Shown one piece after another: positions 1 to 36,496 of a DNA stretch of 64,000 nucleotides (its first letter is position 1; every line of letters starts with the position of its first letter). The notes below the pieces were generated by a model. That model had not been told where the DNA came from. It saw nothing but the letters and a program-made list of their open reading frames with translations, and made no database searches. A program made the position numbers and the translations under genes. Origin of the DNA: Salvelinus alpinus (lineage: Eukaryota; Chordata; Actinopteri; Salmoniformes; Salmonidae). Where the stretch lies: contig NC_092087.1 of assembly GCF_045679555.1 (NCBI RefSeq), forward strand, positions 22,096,925 through 22,160,924, in the 5' to 3' direction.

Positions 1-1750
1 CTGAACCCTCTCTTTCTAAAATTATCCGACACCATTGTTACAACCCCTATTACTAGTCTGTTCAACCTTGTTCGTATTGTCTGAGATTTCTAAAGATTGG
101 AAAGCGGCCGCGGTCATCCCCCTCTTCAAAGGGGGAGACACTCTAGACCCAAACTGTTACAGACCTATATCTATCCTGCCCTGCCTTTTTATAAAGTCTT
201 CGAAAACCAAGTGAACAAACAGATCACCGACCATTTCGAATCCCTCCGTACCTTCTCCGCTATGCAATCTGGTTCCCGAGCTGGTCATGGGTGCACCTCA
301 GCCACGCTCAAGGTCCTAAACAATATCATAACTGCCATCTATAAAGACAGTACTGTGCAGCCATCTTTATCGACCTGGCCAAGGCTTTCGACTCTGTCAA
401 TCACCGTATTCTTATCGGCAGACTCAACAGCTTTGGTTTCTCTGACAGAGTTCAGTGTGTCAAATCGGAGGGCCTGTTGTCCAGACCTCTGGCAGTCTCT
501 ATGGGGGTGCCACAGTGTTCAATTCTCGGGCCGACTCTTTTCTCTGTATATATCTATGATGTCGCTCTTGCTGCGGGTGATTCTTTGATCCACCTCTACG
601 CAGATGACACCATTCTGTATACATCTGGCCCTTCTTTGGACACTGTATTAACAAACCTCCAAACGAGCGTCAACGCCAATCAAGACTCCTTCCGTGGCCT
701 CCAACTGCTCTTAAATGCTAGTAAAATGAAATGCATGCTCATCAACCAATCGCTGCCTGCACCCGCCCGCCAGACTTAGACTTAGAATATGTGGACTACT
801 ACAAAAACCTAAGAGTCTGGCTAAACTGTAAACTCTCCTTCCAGACTCACATTAAGCATCTCCAATCCAAAGTTAAATCTAGAATCGTCTTCCTATTTCG
901 CAACAAAGCCTCCTTCACTCATGCTGCCAAACTTACCCTTGTAAAACTGACTATCCTACCGATCCTTGACTTCGGTGATGTCATTTACAAATTAGCCTCC
1001 AACACTCTACTCAGCAAATTGGATGCAGTCTATCACAGTGCCATCCGTTTTGTCACCAAAGCCCCATATACTACCCACTACTGCGACCTGTATGCTCTCG
1101 TTGGCTGGTCCTCGTTACATATTCGTTGCCAAACCCACTGGCTCCAGGTCATCTATAAGTCTTTGTTAGGTATAGTTCCACCTTATTTCAGCTCACTGGT
1201 CACCATAGCAACACCCACCCATAGCACACGCTCCACCAGGTATATTTCACTGGTCATCCCCAAAGCCAACACCTCGTTTGGCCGCCTTTCCTTCCAGTTC
1301 TCTGCTGCCAATTACTGGAACGAATTGCAAAAATCCTTATATCTTATATCTTATTCTTATATCTCCTACTCTAACTTTAGAGCAGCTTACCGATCGCTGC
1401 AGCTGTACATAGCCCATCCAACCAACTACCTACCTCATCCCCATTTTTGTTTCTGCTCTTTTGCACACCAGTATTTCTACTTGCACATCCTCATCTGCAC
1501 GTATATCACTCCAGTGTAAATTGCTAAATTGTAATTACTTCGCCACCATTGGCCTATTTATTGCGTTACCTCCTTACTTCATTTGCACACACTGTATACA
1601 GATTTTACTATTGTGTTATTGACTGTACGTTTGTTTATCCCATGTGTAACTCTGTGCTTCGTCGCGCTGCTATCTTGGCCAGGTCGCAGTTGTAAATGAG
1701 AACTTGTCTCAACTGGCCTACCTGGTTAAATAAAGGTGAAATAAAATAAA
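1..1750 (+). mobile_element. L2-clade LINE (RSg-1-like), 5' end outside window
   Basis: The 3' part of a non-LTR retrotransposon. Reverse transcriptase pieces are readable: the GVPQCSILGPTLF block near 505-545 and the catalytic YADDTILY motif near 598-620. A downstream part at 731-1519 includes ILDFGDVIY and the LINE C-terminal region. The 3' UTR ends in TGGTTAAATAAAGGTGAAAT, the tail shared in salmonids by RSg-1-type LINEs and several SINEs. The coding part is split over several frames, so the copy is dead. A second, shorter copy of the same 3' region lies at about 28983-29585. Confidence 0.85.
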
Positions 1751-3703
1751 CTGAGGAAATTCTGCCGGGAACTAGTCAGCACAAACGCCTCCCAGATCGG
1801 CTGGGGGGGTGTGACCAAGGGCAGGTCGGCCAGTGGCTGTTGGCTATCCCCTTGGAGCGACAGGCGCATCAATACACTACAGCTCCGTGCTGTACTGCTG
1901 GCCCTGCAGTCTTTCCTTCCACATCTGAAGGGAAGACATGTCCTGGTGAGAACGGACAACACCACAGTGGTGGCTTACATCAACCATCAGGGTGGGCTGA
2001 GGTCCCACTACCTCCATATTATGGCACGGGAGCTCCTTCTCTGGGCTCAGGGACGTCTAGCGTCTCTATGCGCAGCGCACGTACCCGGAATCGAGTTTGC
2101 CACCCTGGACAATGCACACTGCCCCCTGTGGTACTCCATGTCAGAGCCACCAGGTCCTCTGGGCGTGGATGCTCTGGCTCACGATTGGCCAGGGCTGGAG
2201 CTTACACATTCCCCCTTTTCCCCTGATCCAGTCTGTGCTGGACAGGACCAGGATGGCAGAGCATTGTTTGCTTCTGGTGGCCCCATACTGGCCCAGACGA
2301 CCCTGGTTCAGCCTTCTCCTGTCCCTGTTGTCTGGGACACCTTGGCAACTTCCCCTGAGACCGGACCTGCTGTCTCAGGTCGGGGGAACTCTGTGGCATC
2401 CGAGGCGCACCGCCTCAGTCTGTGGGCTTGGCCACTAAACGGCACCAATGGTGCATGTTAGGACTATAGGAGGGTGTAATGAACACCATGCAGAGCGCAA
2501 GGGCGCTGGTTACAACCAGTTGCGCTGGCGGTTGTTCTGCTCTTGGTGCACTGGTATTGAGGTGGTGCCCGAGTCAGGCGGGTGCAGGTAATGGAGGGCA
2601 TACTGCATGTCTCGCTTGGATGAGGGCTTGGCAGCCTCTACACTGAGAGGGTATTTGGCCGCTATATCTGCCTGCCATGCGGGGTGGATGTCCCATGGTC
2701 TCCAGGTTTATGAAGGGGGTTCGTCGCCTGCGTCCAGCTAGGACCCGCTCAATGGCGAGCTGGGATCTGGATGTGGTCTTGGCAGCTTGGCAAAGCCGCC
2801 TTTCGAACAGTTGGAGTCTGCCTCCCTGAAACGCCTCTCTATGAAGATGGTTTTCTTGGATGGACCCTGGGGGGAGGAGTAGATCTCTCCGCCCCAACCC
2901 TTCATTCCTCCCGACGGTTCTGTCAGACAGGCATGTGAACATCCCTTTTTATCCTGTCTGCTAAGGCCCGACAGTGGCAGGGGAGTCTGGGCCTCCCTCC
3001 GGCATGCTGTCTGCCTATGTGGAGCGGACATGGTCAGTGAGAACAACAGACCAGCTCTTTGTCTCACTGGATTGTGGACACGATTACGACAGCATACTGC
3101 CTGACCGGCAGGCCAGTGCTGGGATCTGTGGTGGCACATTCAACACGGGGTGTGGCTGTGTCCTGGGCTCTACTGAGAGGAGTGCCCCTCGCTGATATCT
3201 GTGTTGTGGCCAGCTGTGCTTCCTCTTGCACCTTTGCTAGGTACTATCAAGTAAATGTGGCACCTCCCTCTGCGGTTGGTTCAGCGGTCCTGGGCGGTGC
3301 CTCCCCTTCCGGGGACTGTGCCGGGACCCCCCCTTCCACATTGACGGCCCCTGCATCCCGGTCCCGCGCTGGGACTTTGCCGCTGGCTGGCCAGGTCCCT
3401 CTAGCACAGACTAATCTGGTACGGGTATACCAATACGAAGGTTACGTACGTTATGTTTCACTATATTGGATTACTCAAATCCTCTACGGTGCTAGAGGCA
3501 CCTCAAAAATGATGTAGAGAACGTGTGTCGTGGCCATGGGGTCTATATATAGTGGTGGACCCCAGCCGTGACACAGGTGTACACGGGAGTAAATCTGTAA
3601 ATCTTCACCTCGGATGTATCCCTCCGTCGCGGAGTGATACCAATATATTGGAGTGATCCATATAGCTCACATAACTGTAGTTACATACGTAACCTTCGTT
3701 GTC
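1751..3703 (+). mobile_element. DIRS-type (tyrosine recombinase) retrotransposon fossil
   Basis: Parts seen: an RNase H domain at about 1753-2140 (VRTDNTTVVAYINHQGG block) and the C-terminal part of a tyrosine recombinase at about 3059-3260 (HSTRGVAVSWALLRGVPL block, then a tyrosine in ARYY). Near the right end, two short inverted stretches at about 3436-3452 and 3680-3703 share a GAAGGTTACGTA core, as expected of DIRS termini. The element is partial and broken, with several breaks. It looks moderately old. The left limit is set only by the end of the LINE before it. Confidence 0.75.
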
Positions 3704-3830
3704 TAGCTATTGTTAAATGACAGTAGTTTTTACCCCTTCTGCCTATAGTCTTCAGTGGTTGCATACTGCTCCCAACAAGACATGTCCACAATGTAGAAAA
3801 CAGGTATTTTATTTTACCTTTTATTTAACC
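3704..3830. other. Short unassigned interval
   Basis: I see no gene or clear repeat family here. It separates the DIRS terminus from the next repeat. Confidence 0.4.
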
Positions 3831-4735
3831 TCTTTTGGCGCATGAACTGCTAGCGGAACACCTACGACAACATCCGGTGAAATTGCAGAGCCCAAAATTC
3901 AAAATACAAAAATTGTAATATTAAACATTATTGAAAATACAGGTGTCATACATAATTTAAAAGCTTAACGTCTTGTTAATCCAACCGCGTTGTCAGATTT
4001 CAAAAAGGCTTTACGGCGAAAGCATACCATGCGATTATCTGAGGACAGCGCCCCACACCAAAATACTTTTTCAACCAGCACAGGCGTCACAAAATCGGAA
4101 ATGGCGATTAAATAAATCACTTACCTTTGAAGATCTTCCACTGTTTGCAATCCCAAGGGTCCCAGCTACACAATGAATTATCGTTTTGTTCGATAAAGTC
4201 CTTCTTTATATCCAAAAAAGTCTGTTTAGTTGGCGCCAACGATCTCAGTAATCCACTCTTTCAACATGCATACAAACAAATCCAAAAAGTTACCAGTAAA
4301 GTTCGTCCAAACAAGTCAAACGATGTTTCTAATTAATCCTCAGGTACTCTAATATCTAAATAAACAATAATATTTTAGACGGAGAATAGTATGTTCAATA
4401 CGGAAGATAAATAACGAACAGCGCACACCTCATTCACGCGCCAAGACCACTTTTGTAATGACAGACCTTGTAGTTCTACCAACTACTTGTTCCTTTTTCA
4501 AAAAACAAGCCTGAAACCCTTTCTAAAGACTGGTGATATCTATATCTAGATTTTCCTCTGGTTTTTGCCTACCATATCAGTTCTGTCATACTCAGGCATT
4601 ATCTTAACAGTTTTGGAAACTTCAGAGTGTTTTCTATCCAATGCTACCAAGTATATGCATATCCTAGCTTCTGGGCCTGAGTAACAGGCAGTTTACTTTG
4701 GGCACGTCAGTCATCTGAAATTCTGGACAAAAACC
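3831..4735 (-). repeat. Salmonid dispersed repeat, non-coding
   Basis: A high-copy type salmonid repeat with no credible coding frame. Read on the minus strand it contains a stretch (about 4560-4690) that I recognise from other salmonid sequences. A related piece in the other orientation is at about 22740-23185. The class (old DNA transposon or other) cannot be settled by eye. Confidence 0.55.
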
Positions 4736-4749
4736 AGTATGCTAATGAA

Positions 4750-4925
4750 GTTAACTAGGAAAGTCAGATAAGAACAAATTATTTACAATGACAGCCTAGG
4801 AACAGTGGGTTAACTGCCTTGTTCAGGGGCAGAACAACAAATGTTTACATTGTCAGCTCAGGGATTTGATCTAGCAACCTTTCAGTTACTGGCTCAATGC
4901 TCTAACCATTAGGCTACCCGCCGCC
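4750..4925 (-). mobile_element. HpaI-type SINE
   Basis: On the minus strand it reads from a tRNA-like head (GGTAGCCTAATGGTTAGAGC at the right end) through the conserved body (TTGTTCTGCCCCTGAACAAG) to the L2-like tail near 4750-4780. Compared with the copies at 9418 and 63884 it has scattered substitutions only. Confidence 0.9.
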
Positions 4926-5067
4926 CCAGGTAGGACTCGCTATACTTATGTCCCCTTCTGAACACTGGTGTTTAAATCTGCATGCATTACATCAATCCCA
5001 TTCATCTCAAAATGACTCTACAAATTCTTCTTCTGCATGTTTATCTTTATCTGGACTCTACCCTCAG

Positions 5068-8000
5068 GTTAGCATCCGACACATCAACAGGTTGTTCTTT
5101 GACATTCATGGTGAAGAAGAGGGATCCTCTGCTGACCCAGAGAGTTTGCAGGTATGCCTATACCAGGAGGAAACACTATTTACTCATGTTGTGGCAACAT
5201 TGAATAGCCTATTGTCAGTGTCACTCATGGCATGTGGATTGGGGTTAATATTATTGTATGATTTGGCATTTATTCAGTGTTTCGTTAATTTCTTCTGCAG
5301 AATGAGCTCGATGGAATGAAAGCAGTTTTAAGTACCAAAGGTTACAGGCCAGTGAATAAAACTGATGCTTGTTTTGATAGACCATGTGTCATTATGATGG
5401 TGTAACTATTTTGCATTTGGTACGGCTGAAACATTTACTTGTATTTTTATTCTCAGAGACTCAAGGGACAGACTGAAGATAGTAGAGGGCTTGAAGGAGA
5501 CTGTGGACAGGCAGAAGAAAGACCTGGACATTGTGAGGAAGGCGATTGAAGAGAAAGAGATGCTCAGCTCACAGGGTAGGATGCCAAGTTGTCAAACACA
5601 AAGCCAAATGTATTTACACGCTCCTGTCTACCTGACATGTCTCTGATGTGTAGTTTTTTAATTTATTTTTTACCTGTCCGAAAAGGATGAAATACCTGGA
5701 GAACCAGCAATGTGAGACCCAGGCTGCCAAGGAGGAGGCCCGACGACTCCGGACCAAAATGAAAACATATGAGAGGTAGCCCGCAGCACACTCACACAAT
5801 AATAATTAGCACACTATCGTGCCAACATTAACCATACTTTGCTGGCTTGTATATTTTGTGTGTGTGTGTGTGTGTGCTTCCCAGTCTGGATGTGGTGTTG
5901 CAGGATCAGAGAACTGAGGTGGAGTCCATGATCACTGACATGGGTGTTGGCCAGGCTGCATGTGGAGCAGCTTTCCATCTACTGCATTTCTCTCAAGAAG
6001 TAAGGAACATCAAACTCATAGCTGCTGTGTGTTACTGTTGCACTATACATTGTCAGGGGCATCAGTGTTTTTTAAGTATATTTATTAAGTAATCCTATTA
6101 TCCTTGGCAGAGAGTATGACAAGCTAAAAGGGAGCCTCAGATCTTCAAACTAAATGTGTGAAAAGCTCAAAAGGGAGGTGTTTGCTTCAAACAACAAGGT
6201 AATGCATGTAAACAAAACGCATGAATTGAAATTTTCTGGGATAATGTCGGTTGTGTCTCTACTTCCGATCTCAGACTGACCATCTCTCATATCTCTGTAG
6301 TTGCATAAAGCCACAATGGAGTTGAACAGGACCAAGGATGACATGAAAGCTGTCCAAAATGACTTGACCAACGCAGACAGAGATTATCGTAAGAAGCCCC
6401 CCTTCTTGAAATTATAAGCACTATATAATTTGCAAAGCTATGTTTCATTTGTATAATAAAAATACAAATTTAGTTTACTACTCACTACTTTGTCTTTTTA
6501 ATATTATGTTAGTCTGAAGAAAAAAGTTGTGATTGTTCAAAAGACCCTGAGCACACTAACCCACACTAACGAAGCTCTGACCCGACTATTCTTCGAGAGG
6601 TTTGTCACTTCACCAATCGATTCTCTACACAACACGTTACTTAGTATACAGTGCATTCGGAAAGTATTCAGACCCCTTGACTTTTTACCAAAAAAAAAGA
6701 TGTTACACCCTTATTCTAAAATTGATCAAATAAAACATTTTGACAAATTATACCCCATAATGACAAAGCGAAAACTTTTATTATTGCAAATTTATAACCC
6801 CCCCAAAAAACAGAAATAACTTATTTACATAAATGTTCAGACTGTTTGCTATAAGACTTGAAATTGAGTGCAGGTGCATCCTGTTTCCATTGATCATCCT
6901 TGAGACGTTTCTACAACTTGATTGGAGCACCTGTGGTAAATCCAAATGATTGGACATGATTTGGAAAGGCACACACCTGTCTATATAAGGTCTCACAGTT
7001 GACAGTGCATGTCAGAGCAAAAACCAAGCCAGGTTGAAGGAATTGTCTGTAGAGCTCAGAGACAGAATTGTGTCGGCACAGATCTGAGGAAGGGTACCAA
7101 AACATTGTTGCAACATTGAAGGTCCCCAAGAACAGTGGCCTCCATCATTCTTAAACAGAAGAAGTTTGGAACCACCAATACTCTTCCTAGAGCTGAAACA
7201 TGGTGGCAGCATCATGCTGTGGGGATGTTTTTCAGTGGCACTGGGAGACTAGTCAGGATTGAGGGCAAGATAAACGGAGCAAAGTACAGAGAAATTGTTG
7301 ATGAAAACCTGCTCCAGAGCACTCAGGACCTCAGACTGGGGTGAAGGTTCACCCTCCAACAGGATAACGACCCTAAGCACACAGCCAAAACAACGCAGGA
7401 GTGGCTTCGGGACAAGTCTCTGAATGTCCTTGAGTGGCCCAGCCAGAGGCCAGACTTGAACCTGATCGAACATCTCTGGAGAGACCTGTAAATAGCTGTG
7501 CAGCGAGTCTCCCCATTCAACCTGACAGCGCTTTGGAGAAGAATGGGAGGAACTCCACTAATACAGGTGTGCCAAGCTTGTAGTGTTATACCCAAGAAGA
7601 CTCGAGGCTGTAATCGCTGCCAAAGGTGCTTCAACAAAGTACTGAGTAAAGGGTCTGAATACTTATGTAAATGTAATATTTTAGTTTTCCTAACCCTGTT
7701 TTTGCATTGTCGTTATGGGTTATTGTGTGTAGATTATTGAAGGAAAAAAACAATTTAATACATGTTACAGCCTTATTCTAAAATAACATTTGGAAAAAGT
7801 CAAGGGGTCTGAATACTTTCCGAATGCACTGTAAAGATACCTTCTTGGTAGATCTGGTGTCAGTCACTGGGTTCTTTCCCCCTTGTCTTTCAGCCCTACC
7901 CCAGTGGAGCTGAAACAGCCCCCTCTCCACCAGTCTGCCAACAGTGAGGACATTGCCCTCAACATGACCTTTGACATCATCACCCCTGACCCGGTGTATA

Positions 8001-8908
8001 AAAGGTTGTCACAGGTCCCATCCAAGAAGATGCGTCTGGACCCAGCCGCGTGAGTCTCCCTCTACAGTGTGTCATTGACGAGGAACATATGCTACTGACA
8101 CTACTTTTTTAATAAACAGTTATGATGAAGTATTGATCATAATTATCTTATGTTTTTTGTTTCTCAGCTTGTCGTCCTCACCGACCAAACACCAAGACAA
8201 AGCCTTGTTTGGAAGTAAGGTATTTTACCACTTCCAAGGGTTCACTTAACACATGAACAGACTTTTCTCTGGATAGGATAATTTGCGAAATTACTAATGT
8301 AATGTTACATTTTAGAGCAAGATGTGTTGTACATTAGTGTGCATGGCATACCATAAGCTTCTGTGTTAATGAATTCTCTTAGGCCAGAGAGGAGGCGGAG
8401 CCCATGGATACCTCCTTCCGTAACGCCAACCTGTTCAATAAGAAAACCGTCGGCAGCATGCTGGACCCCAAGATGATTCAACTGGGAGCTGTAGGTTTAA
8501 CCTGACTGTCTTGTTCTTGTCAACGATATGACAAGGTCAGAAGTGGTTACAGTAGACTTGGGGGAAGAACCAAATTCTTCCAGCCTGTATCCTTTTCTCA
8601 AACCATACAATTCAGCTGTACTAACAGGTATTTTTATTGATATGGGTATTGAAGTAAATATTGTGACTGTGTATTATATCCTCTATGATGTCTATTGACA
8701 AATGTATGTCGTTATACATTTACTGTAACTAATCTCATAGGAAACCATAGTGGAGGAACACGTGAATGCCATTTGTTATGGAATTTTCCTTAATTCAGCC
8801 CCCCACACCAGTCTCTTTTGTCAGATTCACCCGCTCATGATGAAGGCCAAGATAAAAAAATGGTTCCCGACCAGCTCCTCCCAAGATCTCCATCTGCCTT
8901 ACGCTTAA
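5068..8908 (+). pseudogene. traip: traip (TRAF-interacting protein, E3 ligase) pseudogene, RING exons missing
   Basis: Exons match TRAIP from just after the RING domain to the C-terminus. In order: HINRLFFDIHGEEE (5068-5151), NELDGMKAV (5301), RLKIVEGLKETVDRQKKDLD (5459-5575), MKYLENQQCETQAAKEEARR (about 5690-5776), LQDQRTEVESMITDMGVGQ (5883-5998), EYDKLK (6111-6199), LHKATMELNRTKDD (6301-6389), SLKKKVVIVQKTL (6514-6599), SPTPVELKQPPL (7894-8050), LSSSPTKHQDKALFG (8168-8218), EPMDTSFRNANLF (8383-8495), LGGRTKFFQP (about 8548-8582) and an end exon stopping at 8908. TRAIP is a RING ubiquitin ligase with a coiled coil that acts at stalled replisomes. No RING exon is seen; only repeats lie upstream. 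The exon at 5883 needs a one-base shift after GVGQAA to continue as VEQLSIYCISLKK. The exon at 6111 has an in-frame TAA between SLRSSN and MCEKLKREV. Several junctions lack a matching phase or acceptor. I infer a dead duplicate. Confidence 0.82.
6649..7831 (+). mobile_element. Tc1/mariner transposon, degenerate, inside a traip intron
   Basis: It is bounded by inverted repeats CAGTGCATTCGGAAAGTATT (6649) and its complement ending at 7831, each next to a TA target duplication. The C-terminal half of a Tc1 transposase reads near 7190-7490: a GMFFSGTGRL block, [16 protein letters not shown] and [16 protein letters not shown]. Most of the N-terminal DNA-binding part is missing, and the frame is broken by stops, for example after the DLRLG block near 7341. 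It cannot make transposase. Confidence 0.88.
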
Positions 8909-9417
8909 CAGTTTTCTGGAGTGACCTGTGACCTTTCCATACCTGACTGATGCATGTGTCAGTTGCACCTCTGACACTAGGGACCAGCCCGTCTGGGGCA
9001 ATATAGAGGAGCAACCTGAATAGGTTTACCGGTCAGGTAAAAAATAACTTGGACTTCTTGAGGGCCTGCTCCAAGCTTTGGGCATGAATGGGCATAGCTG
9101 CTAGTTTGATGAAAATATTTAATTTGGTTTATTAAGACTTCATTTGGCTCATGAAACCCCCTGTCTGTTTAGTAATTTTGTGTTGAGACATTTCATTTTT
9201 GTCTGGTTTATAATTTTGAGTGTGAGGAAGAGTTATCTGCTGACTGAAATATGTCATTACTAGCATCTGTGACATGTCAGGCATTTGACTCGGTTGCACA
9301 TTACACAAATCCAAATTTTAGCCATCTTTCACACTTGAACATTTCTTGTTTTACTTACTGTCTGAATATTGTAATACAGCATTGTATTGAATATTTTGAA
9401 GTTGTTTCCCACTTTGG
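8909..9417 (+). other. Probable former traip 3' UTR
   Basis: No coding potential. The interval follows the last recognised traip codons. Together with the SINE at 9418 it leads to an AATAAA-like signal near 9696, which may have been the polyadenylation site. Confidence 0.4.
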
Positions 9418-9605
9418 GCGGAAGGTAGCCTAGTGGTTAGAGCGTTGGGCCAGTAACCGAAAGGTTGCTAGAGCGACTCCCCGAGCTGACAAGGTAAACA
9501 TCTGTTGTTCTGCCCCTGAACAAGGCAGTTAACCCACTGTTCCTATGTCGTCATTTTAAATAAGAATTTGTTCTTAACTGACTTGCCTAGTTACATTTAA
9601 AAAAT
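9418..9605 (+). mobile_element. HpaI-type SINE
   Basis: A full-length-looking tRNA-derived SINE. The head is GGTAGCCTAGTGGTTAGAGC, the body TTGTTCTGCCCCTGAACAAG, and the tail AAGAATTTGTTCTTAACTGA with the CTTGCCTAGTTA end shared with L2 LINEs. Confidence 0.92.
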
Positions 9606-11595
9606 CCCCAGAACAGCATCCTCTTGTTTCAAGTGCAATTTCTTTTAGATGCATACTTTTACTTGTGATTATTGCGTAAGATCTCTTGTCAAATAATAAA
9701 CTATTGTTTTTTCATAAACTGTTGAGTGTGGTGTGTTAAACTGTTTGTTTCTCCATTCTACACAGACCTGGATAGGGTTTGCTGCAAGATGCATCTCACT
9801 ATGATACTGTAGTGTATCTCCACAGGGCAAGTAATGTGTCACACTCTAGTCTCCACACTACAGAATGGTTAGCTTACCCAGTAAGTAGTTCTGTTTTACT
9901 GTACAGTTTCAATAAATCTCCCACAGGGGGCAATGGTAGCCTCACTCAATGGAAGAAAGCTACAGCTATAGAAGTACAATACTTGGGTGGAAGTGTGGGG
10001 TACTGTATGTACTATTGGGTTTTATCAAATGGAATTGTCATTATTCAAATTTTAGTATATAACCGTATTTGAAAATATAAAATGCCTATCACCTTTTTCC
10101 CTTAACCTGAGCATAACCCCGGAAAAGTAAAACATTATCTCACTGCAAATAACAATGTTGCAATCTGAGCCACCACTCCATGGCGTTCGACCTCACAAAA
10201 TAGAAACTCGGTACCCCTCAGCAGAGTGAATGCTGCATGCGTTCTGTGATCTAGGACTGCTAGGAATGTGACCTTAACTGGGCTAACGTGGTTTTGTGGA
10301 CCATTATGCTGCCACAATATTCATTTACAAATAGGTTTACATAAAATCACTATGTAATTTAAATGAAGGAAAACATGTAACATTTTGATACCACAAACCT
10401 GTGATTATATGGCACAATACTGACAAACAAAAGTAGTCATTCGAAACACAAATTATATTCCCAGTGAAATCTAGTGTTACCATAACTGTTCTCACAATCA
10501 CAACCCCAGCAGCACTGTAAAGATATTTGGAACAATCTAGGGAAATGCCATACATTGTTGTGTAGTGTCTACCATAAGTTGTTCTAACAACTCAATTGTC
10601 CCAGGTGCCTTACAGAACACAATATCCTGTTCAGAATCACTGGTTTCCTGTTTAGAGAGACTGCAGCAGCATATACAAGTCTTTACCGCTAAAACAATTA
10701 ACACCAAACTGAACCAAAGCATTTACTGTAGATGTTATATTAAAATGGTCCCTTATGAGGTTTGATCTGGTAGTATTGACATCAGTAATCAAAATTCCCT
10801 ACAATTGTTTCTCTTTAAAAGTATGTCCTCCAAGAACCCTACACCTATTCCAGGATTTAGTCATGTATAGAAAAGCTAGTTCCTTCCGGTGAAATCAGTA
10901 AAAAAGAACGAGTCAAAGTTTTAACACTCATACACACAATACTATGGAAGCATTCCTAATATGTACACACAACCCATGCAGTGCTGATTAAATCAAGCAA
11001 ACAAAGCTTCATTGTTTTCAAAATATCCTACTTTGGATCATCCAGTCGGGAAAAGTTGATCAACTACTGACCCAAATAATTGTCCTGAGGAGAAAAATCA
11101 AAGACTATTTCATTTCCATGGTCAATTTGAGATATCCTACTGTAAAAGGAGACACTGTGTCCTGAAGTCTGGCAAAGCTGTCTACAATGTTCATTGTGTT
11201 CTGTTCAGGAATCAGGATGATCCAGGAGGATGATCCAATGTATCAACTGTTCCGTTTACAGTTAGGTCACAGCACTTGTTGCGAGTCAGTCAGTGTTTAT
11301 TTAGAATGACAAAGTTAGCGTCTCCTTTTCATTTTATTTCCATCCCACCCATGTGACAGTGTAGCCTTCACCATTGATCGAAAGCTGTGCTTTGCCAAGA
11401 GAGACCATGCTAAGCTGTCATCTGTAAGGCGCCCAGTGTGGCATTCATCTCTGGTTTCCTGCTGGGTTATCTAAAGTGATTGAAGAGAGAGACAATTACT
11501 ATTGTCTTAGTGAAAAATGAACACTGTAATCTGTTTCTGTCATTGTGAATACATACAGTAACACAGGTGAAGGATCAGCGGACACAGAAAAAAGG
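9606..11595. other. Intergenic interval between the convergent traip remnant and grm6
   Basis: No gene is seen. On the minus strand it follows the grm6 stop codon, so its right part is probably grm6 3' UTR. Candidate minus-strand polyadenylation signals (AATAAA, written TTTATT on the plus strand) lie near 11299 and 11333. The rest is AT-rich and unassigned. Confidence 0.4.
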
Positions 11596-11818
11596 GTTCC
11601 GAAGGGGTTCTTCGGCTGTCACATAGGAAAACCATTATTGGTTACAAGTAGTTAACCTTTTTGGTTCCAGGTAGAACACTTTTGGTTTCCATGTAGAGGT
11701 TCTACATGGAACCCAAAAGGTTTCTAAATGGAACCGAAAGGGTTCTACCTGGAACCTAAAAGGGTTCTCCCATGGGGACAGCCGATAAACCCATTTAGGT
11801 TCTAAATAGCATCTTTTT
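11596..11818. repeat. Foldback (palindromic) repeat in the grm6 3' UTR
   Basis: Two imperfect arms of about 100 bases pair with each other. CGGCTGTCACATAGGAAAAC near 11623 pairs with the arm ending ATGGGGACAGCCG near 11786. TTCCAGGTAGAAC pairs with GTTCTACCTGGAA, and TTTCCATGTAGA pairs with TCTACATGGAA around a centre near 11698. It is a hairpin MITE-like repeat of a type common in salmonids. It lies 36 bases beyond the grm6 stop codon, inside the likely transcript. Confidence 0.8.
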
Positions 11819-11853
11819 CTATGAGTTCAGACTGGACACCGTCTCTGCTTTAC

Positions 11854-35778
<23,925 letters not shown>

Positions 35779-36022
35779 AGGTTCCTGTATCCAGTGTTAA
35801 AGTACCAGGCTCCTCCCTCTACCTTTGATACCTGTGAACAGTTTAATGAGGACATGTTGGTCTTTGGTTAAGTTATATACATCTGTATAGCTTTCATTAC
35901 ATACATTTTAAACTAACACTGCATGAGTCAAATAACTGTTTATCATACAAATTGATCTGCAAATGCTCTAACCATGGCAGCAGAAATTACTATACACTAT
36001 GTCTTGACATCACTGGCATATA
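35779..36022. other. Upstream flank of grm6
   Basis: Probable 5' UTR or first intron. No TATA box or CpG island is evident by eye. The promoter cannot be placed. Confidence 0.35.
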
Positions 36023-36496
36023 TACTGAACAAAAATATGAATGCAACATGTAAAGTGTTGGTCACATGTTTCATGAGCTGAAATAAAATATCCCAGAAAT
36101 GTTCCATACACACAAAAAGCTTATTTATCGAAACTTTTGTGTTAATATTTGTTTACATCCCTGTTAGTGAGCATTTTTCCTTTGCCAAGATAATCCATCC
36201 ACCTGACGTGTGGCATATCAAGAAGCTGATTAAACAGCATGATCATTACACAGGTGCACCTAAAAGGCCACTCTAAAATATGCAGGGGGGGGGGGGGGGG
36301 GCTGAGGAGTATGTCTGTCAGTAATAAAGCCCTTATGTGGGGAAAAAACGAATTGTGTACCGCTGCCCAGTCATGTGAAATCCATAGATTAGGGCCTAAT
36401 GAATTTATTTATATTGATTGATTTCCTTATATGAAATGTAACTCAGTAAAATCTTTAAAGTTGTTGCATGTTGTGTTTATATTTTTGTTCAGTGTA
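36023..36496. mobile_element. Tc1-like non-autonomous deletion derivative
   Basis: Inverted ends CTGAACAAAAATATGAATGC (36025) and the complement GTTTATATTTTTGTTCAG (to 36492), next to TA-rich flanks. Only about 470 bp long, no transposase, with a run of 15 G near 36287. Confidence 0.8.

Noticed and set aside
1811-2461. A host gene encoding an RNase H
   Set aside because: The sequence around it and the recombinase downstream show that it belongs to the DIRS fossil.
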